Source: Microbacterium sp. NIBRBAC000506063
GTDB lineage: Bacteria > Actinomycetota > Actinomycetes > Actinomycetales > Microbacteriaceae
Length of the DNA stretch: 64,000 bases
Assembly (NCBI RefSeq): GCF_017968845.1
Contig: NZ_CP072876.1
Span: 1,612,001 to 1,676,000, forward strand
Direction: 5' to 3'
The notes beneath the pieces were generated by a model, which did no database searches, was not told the DNA's origin, and saw only the letters and a program-made list of their open reading frames with translations. The translations under genes were made by a program, and so were the position numbers. Positions 27,446-37,328 of this stretch are shown here, one piece after another. Each line of letters begins with the position of its first letter. Position 1 is the first letter of the stretch.

Positions 27446-28428
27446 GGGTTCTCCCCTCGTACAGTGTGTAGGAGATCACAGCGTTTCCGGGGAAGTAATC
27501 GTCTCCTTCGACCATGTAGATCTCGAAGCCGATGATGCGCCCGGTCTCCTGCGATACGAGGATATGCCGTTCCTGCGCCACGTCGGGGTGCGTCGTCGAG
27601 AGGCCGATCACCGGGCGTCCCGCGCGATCGAGGCCGGCACCCAGGACGGTCACCCCCGAGGCGTCGTCGATGAGTTCGAGCAGGGAACCCTGCTGCTCGT
27701 TCGTGAGACTCCACGCCTGGAACGCGGTGTCGATCGCGTCGAACAGCGCGAAGCCGGAGGAGAGCCCGCCCAGGGCGATCGGCTGCAGGAACTCCTCCAG
27801 CTCGGCCGGTGTCCGGCCAGGTGGGTCCGGCAGAAGCGGGTCGTACTCCCCGGGCGCGAACACCTCGTCTCGGAGCACTTCTCCCGCCCGCGGTGCATCC
27901 GACGGGAGGGCGAGCGCCGGATCATCGGCCCGGGAGGGCGTGCCGGCGACGACGCGGATGCGCGCGGAGAGGTCTTCATTCCAGGTGAAGTGCACCTCCT
28001 CCGGGCTGATGGCCGTGCGGCTCGCCCTCTCGCCCTCCACATCGACGTGGAAGTACCAGCCGATCGAGTGGGACTCCCGCTGAGGCTCGTCGAGTCCGTC
28101 GCTGCGCTCCAACGAGCGGAGGGCGTCGTCGACGGCATCCGACACCGTGAGGACGGTCGGCGTCCACTCCAGCGGGGCGGTGTGAGCGCGGCCGCGGGCG
28201 CCGGCGTGAGCGTGGTGCCGAGAGGAACGAGGAGGAGTGCGGCGGCGATCACCGCGGCGCTCGTGGCCACGCGTGCCGGGACTCCGCGGAGCGCTCCGCC
28301 CGAGCGGGCGCCGTCTCGTCGACGAGAGCCAGTTCCGCGAGTTCGCGCTTGGCCCGATCGGTCAGCGGCAGGTCGCGGTGCCCGCTCGTGGGCCGTGCCG
28401 CTCGCACGCGGCGTTCAATCTCGTCCAT
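27442..28428 (-). CDS. CU044_5270-like membrane protein downstream of sigma factor (possible anti-sigma), three frame breaks
   Basis: About 330 residues. A cytoplasmic N-terminus (MDEIERRVRAARPTSGHRDLPL) leads to one membrane segment (ATSAAVIAAALLLVPLGTTLT) and an external domain (LEWTPTVLTVSDAVDDAL, SIGWYFHVDVEGERASRTA, EEFLQPIALGGLSSGFALFDA, HILVSQETGRIIGFEIYMVEG). That layout and the place after an ECF-type sigma gene fit the CU044_5270 group. Missing bases lie near 28304, 28194 and 27457. It overlaps the sigma gene by 14 bp and the secreted gene by 4. No zinc-binding anti-sigma motif is seen, so inhibition of sigma is inference. Confidence 0.65.
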
Positions 28429-28927
28429 AGTCCACCTCCATACCCTCGCGATCCATCGCATGCAGGAGCGATCTCAGGCGTAGGCGGGCACGATGGAGCC
28501 TGACCCGCACGTTCGTCGCGGAGTAGCCGAGGATCAGGGCGATCTCCTCGCGCGACAGGTCTTCCCAGTACGCCATGTAGAGGATCTCGCGATCGGCTTC
28601 GTCCAGCTGGCGAAGAGCCGCACGCACGACGATCGCATCGTCATCGGCCGGTGCGAGCATGCGCTCGACATAGGAGGCGCTCGCCTCGCGCAGATAGTCG
28701 TCGGCCCGCGCGATGCGGCGGTACTCATTGCCGATGACGTTGCGCAGGGTGCCGTACAGCCAGCGCAGTGTGAGCTCGCCGCCGTCGCGGTCACGCTTCC
28801 AGGCGATCCGGAACGTCTCCGCCACGACGTCCTGTGCATCGGCGGTGCCGCTCAGCCGCTGCTCGGCGACCGTGAGCAGCACGCGGTAGTACCGGGCGTA
28901 CACGCGGGTGAAGGAGTCGGTACTCAC
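28415..28927 (-). CDS. ECF-type RNA polymerase sigma factor
   Basis: Intact, about 170 residues. Region 2 (YARYYRVLLTVAEQRLSGTADAQDVVAETF) and region 4 (LDEADREILYMAYWEDLSREEIALILGYSATNVRVRLHRARLRL) are clear, without regions 1 or 3. The GTG at 28927 is preferred because GGAAAGG lies 6 bases upstream; the ATG at 28933 would be too close. It heads an operon with an overlapping membrane protein and a secreted protein. A promoter-like 29-bp element upstream occurs again before a lipoprotein gene, so it probably controls itself and that gene. Confidence 0.9.
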   Translation of the reverse strand: MSTDSFTRVYARYYRVLLTVAEQRLSGTADAQDVVAETFRIAWKRDRDGGELTLRWLYGTLRNVIGNEYRRIARADDYLREASASYVERMLAPADDDAIVVRAALRQLDEADREILYMAYWEDLSREEIALILGYSATNVRVRLHRARLRLRSLLHAMDREGMEVDYGRD

Positions 28928-28979
28928 GCACATCCTTTCCCGCGGTCAGTGGCTCGGCGCGAAGGCCCTTCGCTCTACG

Positions 28980-29008
28980 TATTTCCGCACATGCCTCCGG
29001 CGTTACAA
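28980..29008 (-). promoter_or_regulatory. Candidate autoregulated ECF promoter, copy 1
   Basis: On the minus strand it reads TTGTAACGCCGGAGGCATG then TGCGGAAATA, ending about 50 bp before the sigma start. The second copy at 29535-29563 has the same length and spacing and differs only in the middle. TGTAAC is a plausible -35 and GCGGAAAT a plausible -10 region. Confidence 0.65.
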
Positions 29009-29014
29009 GAAAGT

Positions 29015-29028
29015 CTCACGAATGTGAG
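29015..29028 (-). terminator. Short hairpin CTCAC-GAAT-GTGAG followed by a T-rich stretch
   Basis: On the minus strand CTCAC-ATTC-GTGAG is followed by ACTTTCTT. It lies after the lipoprotein gene and directly before the sigma promoter, so it may separate the two transcripts. Confidence 0.5.
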
Positions 29029-29049
29029 CCCGCTTCTCGATCGCTGCTC

Positions 29050-29437
29050 TCAGGGTTCTTGGGAAATGATGAAGACCTCCCCGATTGCGCACGCGGCGCC
29101 GGTCTCGAAATCGATGTTCCGGGCATCGACGTAGCCGCCGCCCACCGTGATCTGATCCCCTCGTTGAGGGGCGCATCCTGCCAGAACGGACCGGAGTCAT
29201 CGACCCGCAGAAGGGTCGAGGGGAACACCGGTATGACCGCCTCGCCGCCCCGTCGGGCTGAATGATCAGGCATCCGTTCTGCGAAGCGACCAGTCCCTCA
29301 AGTGAGGCCGAGAACCCGCCCTCGCCGACCGGCTCGTACGTCGCGATCGTTCCTGTCGCAGTGCCGCCCTGCGCTGTACAACCCACGAGTAACACTCCCA
29401 GAATGCCCAGCGTCACGACTCTTGTACCGACCGTCAT
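29050..29437 (-). CDS. Hypothetical lipoprotein with sigma-type promoter, two frame breaks
   Basis: About 130 residues. The signal MTVGTRVVTLGILGVLLVGC ends in the lipobox VGC. After repairs near 29248 and 29163 the mature part reads IATYEPVGEGGFSASLEGLVASQ, NGCLIIQPDGGGEAVIPVFPS, LLRVDDSGPFWQDAPLNEG, DQITVGGGYVDARNIDFE and CAIGEVFIISQEP. It is a beta-rich single domain with two cysteines. I do not recognise the family. A copy of the 29-bp promoter element lies about 100 bp upstream, linking it to the neighbouring sigma factor. Confidence 0.65.
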
Positions 29438-29534
29438 TCGAATCTCATCTCTTGATCATGGGCCGACTGGTGGTCTCCAAGGATTCCTCCTGCATCAATG
29501 GGCAAGCTCGTCGCGAAGAACGGCTCACTGTACC

Positions 29535-29563
29535 TATTTCCGCACACGTCTCCGGCGTTACAA
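29535..29563 (-). promoter_or_regulatory. Candidate ECF promoter, copy 2
   Basis: On the minus strand it reads TTGTAACGCCGGAGACGTG then TGCGGAAATA, matching copy 1 (28980-29008) at 26 of 29 positions. It is 98 bp upstream of the lipoprotein start at 29437 and just after the stop of the esterase gene. Confidence 0.65.
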
Positions 29564-29600
29564 GAAGGTCCTGCGCACGTGCGATCGGATGCCGTCGAAC

Positions 29601-30265
29601 TCAGCCCGCGGCATCCGACTCGATCCACTTCTGGAGGAAGACGCGGATGTCGGCGAGCTCCTCCTCCGAGATGCTGTGGGTGAGCCCCTGGTAGACGCGG
29701 CCCGACAGCGTGGCGTGATCGGGCAGCCACTGGGCCGTGTGGTCGATGTGGTGCGGTGGAATGACATCGTCGTGCGAACCGCGGCCCCAGAACACCGGCG
29801 GGCGGCTCTCGCGCAGCACCTCGTCGCCGGGCAGCTCGCCGCCGGCGACGTAGCCGCTGAGAGCGGCGACCGCCCCGAAGCGCTCGGGCGCCAGGCGCAA
29901 CGCCTGCAGTGCCACCGCCGCCCCTGCGAGAAGCCGAGGAGGGCGAGGGGCGCGGCGTCCGACCCTCGCCCGCGGCATCCAGCCACCCCAGCAGCGCCTC
30001 GGCGGCCGCCGTGATCGCCGAGGGGTCGCGGCCGTCGAGACCGTCGATCGCGTACCAGGAGCGGCCGGGCATCGGCCAGGCGGGTCAGTGGCGCGGCGAC
30101 CGCGGCCACCGCAAGGCCTTCGGGCAGATAGGGGATGAGTCCGAAGAGATCGCGTTCGTCGGCGCCGTATCCGTGCAGGAGCACGAGCAGCGGCTTGCCG
30201 GCGCGCTCTGACTCGGGATGCGACCACAGGGTCGCCGCGGCATCGATGACGGGAAGATCGCTCAC
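29601..30265 (-). CDS. Alpha/beta hydrolase, phospholipase/carboxylesterase family, about four frame breaks
   Basis: About 222 residues from GTG 30265 (SDLPVIDAAATLWSHPE). The oxyanion motif is LLVLLHGYGADERDLFGLIP, the nucleophile serine is in LLGFSQGAAVALQALRL, the acid is in FWGRGSHDDVIPP and the histidine in YQGLTHSISEEEL, so the catalytic triad is complete. Members cleave short esters or acyl groups in the cytoplasm. Missing bases fall near 30075 (two), 29960 and 29926. Confidence 0.85.
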
Positions 30266-30323
30266 CCCTTCATCCTGCCAGTGTCCTCTGACGCGGGAGG
30301 AGACGTGCTGATAGAAAGGGACT

Positions 30324-30916
30324 ATGGCGGTGCGCACACCAGATCCGGACCCGGACGTCCCGACGAGGGATGCCCCGGCAGGACGGCGTGCCCGACGCGA
30401 GCAACCCGGCGTGGCTGAGCGAGGTCGAGCTCGCCGAGGCGCGTCGGCGCCTTCCCATGCTCTACGTGGAGGCCGTGCCGGTGCGCACCGACGGCGTCGG
30501 CGTCGTGACCGAGGTCGGCATGCTGCTGCGCTCCACTCCCCTGGGGAGATGACCCGCACGATCGTCTCCGGACGGGTGCGCTTCGGCGAGACCGTGCGCG
30601 ATGCGCTCTTCCGTCACATCGAGAACGATCTGGGTCCGATGGCCTTCCCGCTGCTGCCGCCGCAGCCGGTGCCGTTCACCGTCGCCGAGTACTTCCCCCT
30701 CCCGGGGTCTCGGCGTTCCACGACGATCGCCAGCACGCCGTCTCGCTCGCCTTCGTCGTGCCGGTCACCGGCACCTGCGAGCCGCGCCAGGACGCGCTTG
30801 AGGTCACCTGGTTCTCTCCCGAGGAGGCGGCATCGGAGGCCGTGACCGCCGAGATGGAGGGCGGCCGAGGCACTCTCATCCGACACGCGCTGGCCAGCGT
30901 GGGCCTGCTGCGATAG
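30324..30916 (+). CDS. NUDIX hydrolase-fold protein (DUF4916), about four frame breaks
   Basis: About 198 residues. The blocks NPAWLSEVELAEARRRLPMLYVEAVPV, GVVTEVGMLLRST, MTRTIVSGRVRFGETVRDALFRHIENDLG, PFTVAEYFPLPG and LEVTWFSPEEAASEAV match the DUF4916 NUDIX group. The canonical NUDIX box GX5EX7REUXEEXGU is degenerate (GETVRDALFRHIENDLG), so nucleotide hydrolysis is uncertain. The start is ATG 30324 with two missing bases near 30360-30370, or the ATG at 30370; further breaks lie near 30543 and 30705. Confidence 0.75.
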
Positions 30917-31033
30917 ACGCTTCGCGCCCGCACCCCGGAACTTCTCCTGCGGGGTGGACTCCCAGGCGGAGCGGGTACTCTCGAAATCAGCGCGCTCTTC
31001 CGCGTCCGAGCCCTATGATCCCTGAGAGTTGAC

Positions 31034-32596
31034 ATGCCTGACCACTCGGCGCCCGACCGGCACAACGACACGCCCTTCGACCAGATCCTCGCAGACAGCG
31101 GGAGCGAAGCAGGCTTCTCGACCGTCTTCCGCGGCTATGACCGCGACGAGGTGGACGCGGTCATCCGCAACCTCACCCTGCGTGCGGAGGAGGCGAACGA
31201 CCAGATCGCCGATCTGAAGCAGTATCAGCGACGGGCGAGCGCCGCCATCAAGCAGACCCAGGAGAAGGCCGAGCAGCTGGAGGCGCAGCTCGCCGCCGCG
31301 CTCGCCGCGGCCGCCGAGTCCGAGGAGCAGGAGACGATCGCCCGGCTCGAGGGCGAGCTCACCGTCGCCCTCGCCAAGCTCGACGCCACCGAGAAGCAGA
31401 TCCAGACGCTCACCGACGAGCTCAAGGGCGCATCGGAAGAGGGCGCAAGCCGTCCGCAGTTCGAAGAGGTGCTGCGCGTCGCCGAAGACCAGGCGAGTGT
31501 CATCATCAGCAATGCTTCGCTCCACGGCGAGCGACTGCTCGAGGGCGCCCGCCAAGACGCGGAGAAGTACCGCCAGGATGCGCAGACCGAGGCCGACACC
31601 ATCCGCCTGCAGGCACAGCATGACGCGCAGCAGGCGCGTCTGAAGATCGAGACCGAGCTGACGGCGCACGACGCGCGCATCGAGCGCGAGGCCGCCCACG
31701 CCGCCGAGAAGGTCGCCCAGGCCGAGCGTGAGGCCGCCGCGATCCGCTCCGAGGCGGAGAAGGGCGCTGCCGCGCTGCGCTCGCTCGTGACCCGCGAGAC
31801 CGCGCAGCAGCGCTCGGAGGCCGAAGACACCGTGCGCGAGCTGCAGATGCGCGCGATGGAGTTCGAGGCGTCGCTCACCCGCCGTCAGGACGACGCCCAG
31901 CAGGAGTTCCTCGTGCTGCACAACCAGGCCGTCGCCCACGCCGAGCGCATCACGAACGACGCCAACGAGCAGGTCGCCGCCTCCCTCGATCACGCCAAGC
32001 GCGTCTCTGCCAAGGCCGACGACTTCGAGCAGCTCATGCGTGCCCAGGCCCAGCAGATCGAGGCCGACGCGAACGTCCGTGCCCGTGAGCGCCTCGACGC
32101 CGCGCACACCAAGGCGCAGCACATCCTCGACCTCGTCTCCGCGCATGCCCAGTCGGTGCTGCGCGACGCCGAGGACCGCACCCGCCAGCTGCGCTGGCAG
32201 CAGCACGAGCTCACCAGCTTCATGACCGAGGTCAAGGAACTCATGCGCGTCTCGTCTCCTTTGGCGACGGATGCCGCGCCCACGCAGCCCGACGGCGACC
32301 TCGACGCGGAGCTCGCCGAGCTGACCGCGCAGGCCGATGACGCCGATGACGTCGAGAACGCGTCGGGAGCGGGTGTCGACGATGCCCCGTACGAGATCGA
32401 CGACACATCCGATGCTGATGTGGTCGAGGAAGCGGCCGACGCCGACCAGGTCGACGAGGCCGATGTCGACGGCTCCGAGGATGCGGCATCCGACTCCGAC
32501 GAGAACACCGAGGTCGACGACGACACCGCGGTCGATGACGACACCGCTGTCGTGACCACCGTGCCCAGCGGCGAGGATCAGCACACCGACGACTGA
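31034..32596 (+). CDS. DivIVA-like coiled-coil protein with acidic tail
   Basis: Intact, 520 residues. A DivIVA-type N-terminal motif (FSTVFRGYDRDEVDAVIRNL) at about residues 28-47 is followed by coiled coil from about 50 to 400 (heptads rich in A, E, Q, R). The tail after residue 415 is strongly acidic and repetitive (DDVENASGAGVDDAPYEIDD). DivIVA proteins mark curved membrane and recruit polar growth or division machinery in actinobacteria. This one is longer than Wag31 and could be a second scaffold or filament protein. It is a single gene. Confidence 0.75.
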   Translation: MPDHSAPDRHNDTPFDQILADSGSEAGFSTVFRGYDRDEVDAVIRNLTLRAEEANDQIADLKQYQRRASAAIKQTQEKAEQLEAQLAAALAAAAESEEQETIARLEGELTVALAKLDATEKQIQTLTDELKGASEEGASRPQFEEVLRVAEDQASVIISNASLHGERLLEGARQDAEKYRQDAQTEADTIRLQAQHDAQQARLKIETELTAHDARIEREAAHAAEKVAQAEREAAAIRSEAEKGAAALRSLVTRETAQQRSEAEDTVRELQMRAMEFEASLTRRQDDAQQEFLVLHNQAVAHAERITNDANEQVAASLDHAKRVSAKADDFEQLMRAQAQQIEADANVRARERLDAAHTKAQHILDLVSAHAQSVLRDAEDRTRQLRWQQHELTSFMTEVKELMRVSSPLATDAAPTQPDGDLDAELAELTAQADDADDVENASGAGVDDAPYEIDDTSDADVVEEAADADQVDEADVDGSEDAASDSDENTEVDDDTAVDDDTAVVTTVPSGEDQHTDD

Positions 32597-32646
32597 TCGG
32601 CGCCCTCACCGCACGTCGCCGCGCTGAGACGCGGCGACCTGGGTCG

Positions 32647-32667
32647 GCCGCGCCCGATCCGCGGGCA
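32647..32667. repeat. 21-bp direct repeat, left copy
   Basis: GCCGCGCCCGATCCGCGGGC plus A, identical to 34556-34576. The two copies flank the sunset-domain gene. A following CGGATACGGGC can pair with it. Confidence 0.6.
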
Positions 32668-32783
32668 GGACGAGCGGATACGGGCAGAGCGGGTGCCGGT
32701 CGGATCGATCGGTTTTTGGCCGCACCAGCGCCAGAGTGTATAGATGGACATAGAGTCGACCCCTGCGCGGGCAGGCGGCGACG

Positions 32784-34536
32784 ATGTGGAGGGTTCATGG
32801 GGTCTCGTTCCTCACGCGCGCACTGGCGGGCGTCATCGGTGTCGCGGTCGCGGCGTCACTCTCGGTCGTGCACGCCCCGGGTGCGGCGCAGGCGAGCACG
32901 CACGGCGCCGGAGTCGCGGCGTTCGCCGAACCGATCGGGTTGGCCAAGATCGGTGGGACCGTCTCGCTCCCTGCGGGAGTGGCCGCGTCAGGTCAGACAC
33001 GAGTGCTGCTGTACGCGGCAGCCGACGCAGCGACCCCGATCGCGACCGTCACGGCGGACAGCCAGGGCGACTACCTCTTCAGCGACTTGGCCTCCGGCGA
33101 GTACAAGCTGGCGTTCCTCTCCGAGGGCAGGGCGGTCTTCGATCGCTTCTGGGGTGCGGGAGCCACGGACTTCGGTACGGCCGAGACGCTGACGCTCGCC
33201 GACGGTGAGAGCCGTGTCGACCTCAACCTGACACTGGCGCGATCGGCTGCGGTCTCCGGCAGAGCTTCGGCTCCCGTATCCGTGGTCTTGCAGGACGGTG
33301 ATGTCACGGTGCGGGTCTTCTCCTCGAGCGGGACAGGGAAGACGCCCGTGCGAACTGGCATCGTGCGCAGCGATGGTGGTTATCTCGTCGGCGGTCTTGC
33401 GGCCGGAACATATCGCGTCGAGTTCAGCACCGCCAAGAAGGGCATCGTCAGCGAGTGGTGGCCCAACCGGGCGACGTTCGGCACTGCCGATGCGATCACC
33501 CTGGGCAGCGGTGCCTTGCGATCCGGCGTCAACGCGACCCTCGAGTCTCAACGGATCATGCTCGCCGCGGTACCGACGGTGAGCGGGTCGCACGCGGTCG
33601 GCAAGACGCTCACCGCCAAGCGCGGAACCTGGACTTCGGGTACCACGTTCTCCTACCAGTGGTACGCGGGCGGCAAGGCGATCTCGAAGGCGACCTCCTC
33701 GACGCTCAAGGTCACCAGCGCGATGCTGGGAAGAAGATCACGGTCAAGGTCACGGGCAAGAAGTCCGGCTACAGCACGACCTCGAAGACCTCCGCGCCGA
33801 CCAAGGCGGTGCTCAACTCGCTGACGACGAAGGTGCCGACCATCAGCGGCACGGCGCGTGTCGGCCAGACACTGAAGGCCAAGACCGGCACCTGGACGAC
33901 CGGGACGAAGTACAAGTACCAGTGGTACGCGGACGGCAAGGCGATCTCCGGAGCGACGAAGTCGTCGCTGAAGCTGCCGACGTCGGCCGGAGGAAGAAGG
34001 TCACTGTCAAGGTGACCGGCTCAAAGCCGGGCCATCTGACCACCACTCGCACCTCGAAGGCGACCGTGAAGGTCGTGCGGAACCTCAAGACGACGGTGCC
34101 GAAGATCAGTGGTTCTGCGATCGTCGGCAGAACGCTCACGGCCACGCCGGGCACCTGGACCACGGGGACGAAGTACAAGTACCAGTGGTATGCGGATGGT
34201 AAGGCGATCTCGAAGGCCACGTCGTCGAAGCTGAAGGTGACCAGCGGGATGGTCGGCAAGAGGATCACGGCGAAGGTCACCGGATCCAAATCGGGCTACG
34301 CCAAGGCGTCGAAGACCTCGAAGGCGACGGCGAAGGTGAACTACCCGAGCAGGACGAGCCCTGCCAGCAAGACGACGTGCCCCGCCTGGGCGCCGATCAA
34401 GGGCAACCACAGCTCACGCGGTGAGTGGATCTACCACGTCAAGGGCGGTCAGTTCTACAACGCGACGCACCCGGAGGAGTGCTTCCGCACAGAGGCGGCG
34501 GCGAGAAACGCAGGCTATCGCAAGTCGCTGCGGTGA
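32784..34536 (+). CDS. Secreted repeat protein with C-terminal sunset domain, frameshifted
   Basis: About 585 residues. A signal peptide (LTRALAGVIGVAVAASLSVV ... AQA) leads to two prealbumin-like carboxypeptidase-regulatory-type modules (YLFSDLASGEYKLAFL, YLVGGLAAGTYRVEFS, each followed by W-rich text). Three 85-90-residue repeats follow, each with VGKTLTAKRGTW or similar, YQWYADGKAIS and KVTGKKSGY. The C-terminus GEWIYHVKGGQFYNATHPEECF is the sunset domain found on actinobacterial secreted proteins. Missing G bases lie near 33729 and 33991. The start is ATG 32784, or ATG 32797 with one missing G and GGAGGG upstream. It is probably a cell-wall-associated surface protein. Confidence 0.78.
33571..34330 (+). 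repeat. Three tandem coding repeats of about 260 bp
   Basis: Starting near 33571, 33835 and 34095. The core around the YQWYADGKAIS codons at 33890-33951 and 34150-34211 is over 90 percent identical at DNA level, showing recent duplication; the first repeat is more diverged. Confidence 0.75.
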
Positions 34537-34557
34537 GCCGCGGCGGTCGCAGCCTGC

Positions 34558-34630
34558 CGCGCCCGATCCGCGGGCATCCGCCCGTTTCGCGGACGAATCC
34601 GCCGCATCCGTCCGCGAAACGGGCGAGAGT
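34558..34630. terminator. Four-unit hairpin element between convergent genes
   Basis: Perfect 16-bp arms CGCCCGTTTCGCGGAC (34579-34594) and GTCCGCGAAACGGGCG (34610-34625) are preceded by the related unit CGCCCGATCCGCGGGC and followed by GTCCGCAGAACGGGCGG. It lies between the sunset gene and the aldolase gene, where it would end both transcripts. Confidence 0.65.
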
Positions 34631-34683
34631 CCGCAGAACGGGCGGACAGGACGAACGGAAGCGGGCGGGCGGCCGCGCGCCGG

Positions 34684-35751
34684 TCAGGCGCCGGCGGTCT
34701 CGCGGGCGATCGCGGCGATGAAGGCGTCGACGTCGTCTTCGGTGGTGTCGAAGGAGCACATCCAGCGCACCTCGTTCTTCGCGGCATCCCAGTCGTAGAA
34801 GCGGAACGATTCGCGGAGGCGGTCGGCGACGCCGTCGGGCAGCGTCGCGAAGACGGCGTTGGACTGCGTCTGCTGCGTGAAGCCGACGCCGCCGATCGTG
34901 CCGTCGGCGATGCCCGCCTCGACACCGGCGCGCAGGCGCTGCGCCATCGCGTTGGAGTGGCGGGCGTTGCGCAGCCACAGATCGCCCTCGAGCAGCGCGA
35001 TCAGCTGCGCCGAGACGAACCGCATCTTCGAGGCGAGCTGCATCGAGTACTTGCGCGAGAAGATCAGGCCGTCGGATGCCGCGGGCTCCAGCACTACGAT
35101 CGCCTCGCCGAGCATCGCGCCGTTCTTCGTGCCGCCGAAGCTCAGCACGTCCACGCCGGCGTCGCGGGTGAACGCGCGCAGTGGAACGTCGAGGGCGGCG
35201 GCCGCGTTGGAGAGGCGGGCGCCGTCGAGGTGCAGACGCATCCCGCGCGCGTGCGCGTGATCGGCGAGCGCGCGGATCTCCTCGATCGAGTAGAGGGTTC
35301 CGAGCTCGGTGGACTGGGTGATCGAGACGACCAGCGGCTGGGCGCGGTGCTCGTCGCCCCAGCCCATGCCTCGCGGTCGACGAGCTCGGGGTGAGCTTGC
35401 CGTCGTCGGTGGGGACGGTCAGCAGCTTGATGCCGCCCATGCGCTCGGGCGCGCCGCCCTCGTCGACGTGGATATGCGCGGTGGACGCCGCGATCACCGC
35501 GCCCCACCGCGGCAGCATCGACTGCAGGCCGACGACGTTCGCGCCGGTGCCGTTGAACACCGGGAAGGCCTGCACGCCTTCGCCGAAGTGCGTGGCCATG
35601 ACCTCCTGCAGGCGGACCGTGTAGGCGTCCTCGCCGTAGGCGACCTGGTGGCCGTCGTTCGCGTCCGCGATGGCCGCGAGGACCTCGGGTGGATGCCGGA
35701 ATAGTTATCGGAGGCGAAGCCCCGGGCGGCCCGGTCGTGCAATGTGGTCAC
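34684..35751 (-). CDS. ltaE: Low-specificity L-threonine aldolase / beta-eliminating lyase, about three frame breaks
   Basis: About 356 residues from GTG 35751. The PLP-dependent fold-I enzyme shows FASDNYSGIHPEVLAAIADA, VFNGTGANVVGLQSML, IHVDEGGAPERMGGIKLL, MRLHLDGARLSNAAAALDV and the PLP-lysine site LSFGGTKNGAMLGEA. It splits threonine or allo-threonine into glycine and acetaldehyde. Missing bases lie near 35689, 35393 and 35362. It stands alone, convergent with the sunset gene and divergent from the MFS gene. Confidence 0.88.
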
Positions 35752-35844
35752 CCCTACAGACTATGCGGTGCAGCGAGTCGACGCCCGCGGCGTCGAGCCG
35801 GCAGCGGGAGCCCGAACGTCGGATGCCGAGAGTACGCTCTTCCC

Positions 35845-37316
35845 GTGGCGCCCTCTCCGTCCTCTCCGGCCGCCGCCGTCCCGCGGCGGTGCGCAGGCGT
35901 GCCTTCATCCAGGTGCTGGTCAACACGGCGATCGCCAACGTCACCACCAGCTACCTCTGGTTCGCGCTGACCTTCTGGGTCTACATCGAGACGCGCTCGG
36001 TTCTGGCCACCGGCATCATCGGCGGCGCCTACATGCTGTTCGTGTCGATTTTCGCGATGGTGTTCGGCACGATCGTCGACCGCCACCGCAAGCACACGGT
36101 GATGGTGGGCTCCAGTCTCGTCTCCGCGGCGGCCTTCCTCGCCGCGGCGGGCTGTACCTGTGGCACCCGGAGTCCGCGCTGCTGAACCTCGGCGGCCCCT
36201 GGTTCTGGTTGTTCGCCGGCATCATCCTCTTCGGCGGCGTCATCGAGCAGATGCGCAACATCGCACTGTCGACCACCGTGACCCTCCTCATCGACGAAGA
36301 CCGTCGCGCGAACGCCAACGGGCTCGTCGGCACCGTGCAGGGCGTCGCCTTCATCATCACGAGCGTCTTCTCGGGCCTGTCGATCGGCTTCCTCGGCATG
36401 GGCGGCACGCTCGCCATCGCCACCGCCGCGATGGGCGCGACCTTCCTGCACCTGTTGTTCGTGCGCATCCCCGAGGGCAAACCTGAACCCGAAGAGGGCG
36501 GCTCGCACGCGCTCGACTTCCGAGGCAGCATCCGCGCGATCCGACTCGCCCCCGGGCTGTTCGCGCTCATCCTCTTCTCCACGTTCAACAACCTCATCGG
36601 CGGCGTCTACATGGCGCTCATGGACCCGTACGGCCTGGAGCTGTTCTCGGTGCAGATGTGGGGAATCGTCCTCGGCATCTCCTCGACGGGCTTCATCATC
36701 GGCGGTGCCGTGGTCGCGAAGTGGGGTCTGGGCCGTAAACCCATGCGCACGATGCTGCTCGTCGTGGCGGCCATGGGGCCCTCGGCAGCATCTTCATGAT
36801 CCGCGAGTGGTGGGCGCTGTACCTCGTCGGCATCTGGCTCTACATGGCGCTCGTCCCTCCGGTCGAGGCGGCCGAGCAGACGGTGATCCAGAAGGTGGTG
36901 CCCTTCACCAAGCAGGGGCGTGTCTTCGGGGTGGCCGCGGCCCTCGAGTCGGCGGCGGCACCCGTCACCGCCTTCCTCATCGCGCCGATCGCCGAGTTCT
37001 GGGTCATCCCCTACATGAACACCGCCGCCGGGCAGGAGCGCTGGGGTTGGCTCCTCGGTGAAGGCCAGGCGCGCGGCATCGCCCTGATCTGCTTCTTCGC
37101 CGGGCTGATCATGGTCGTGGTCGCCCTCTTGGCATTCCGGAGCCGCGCCTACAAGCAGCTGACCGAGCTGTACGCGAAGGCGCCCGAGCCCGCCGAGGGC
37201 GACGACGAAGAGTCGGATGCCGGGGCACGGCCCGTGCGGCATCCGAGCTCCCCGACGCCCCGCCGCCGGTGCCCGGAGCGGCACCCCCTGTCCCGCCGAC
37301 ACGCCGCGACCCTTGA
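35845..37316 (+). CDS. MFS transporter, about four frame breaks
   Basis: About 490 residues with ten to twelve predicted membrane segments. The first is FIQVLVNTAIANVTTSYLWFALTFWVYIE, and the loop FGTIVDRHRKHTVM is a motif-A variant (GxxxDRxxRR). Further text includes LLIDEDRRANANGLVGTVQG and VEAAEQTVIQKVVPFTKQGRVFG, typical of the DHA-like branch sometimes annotated as enterobactin-exporter-like. The cytoplasmic tail is proline-rich. Substrate unknown. Missing G or C bases lie near 35888, 36147, 36780 and 37250. The start GTG 35845 is a judgement. Confidence 0.82.
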
Positions 37317-37328
37317 TCAGCGGGTGCG

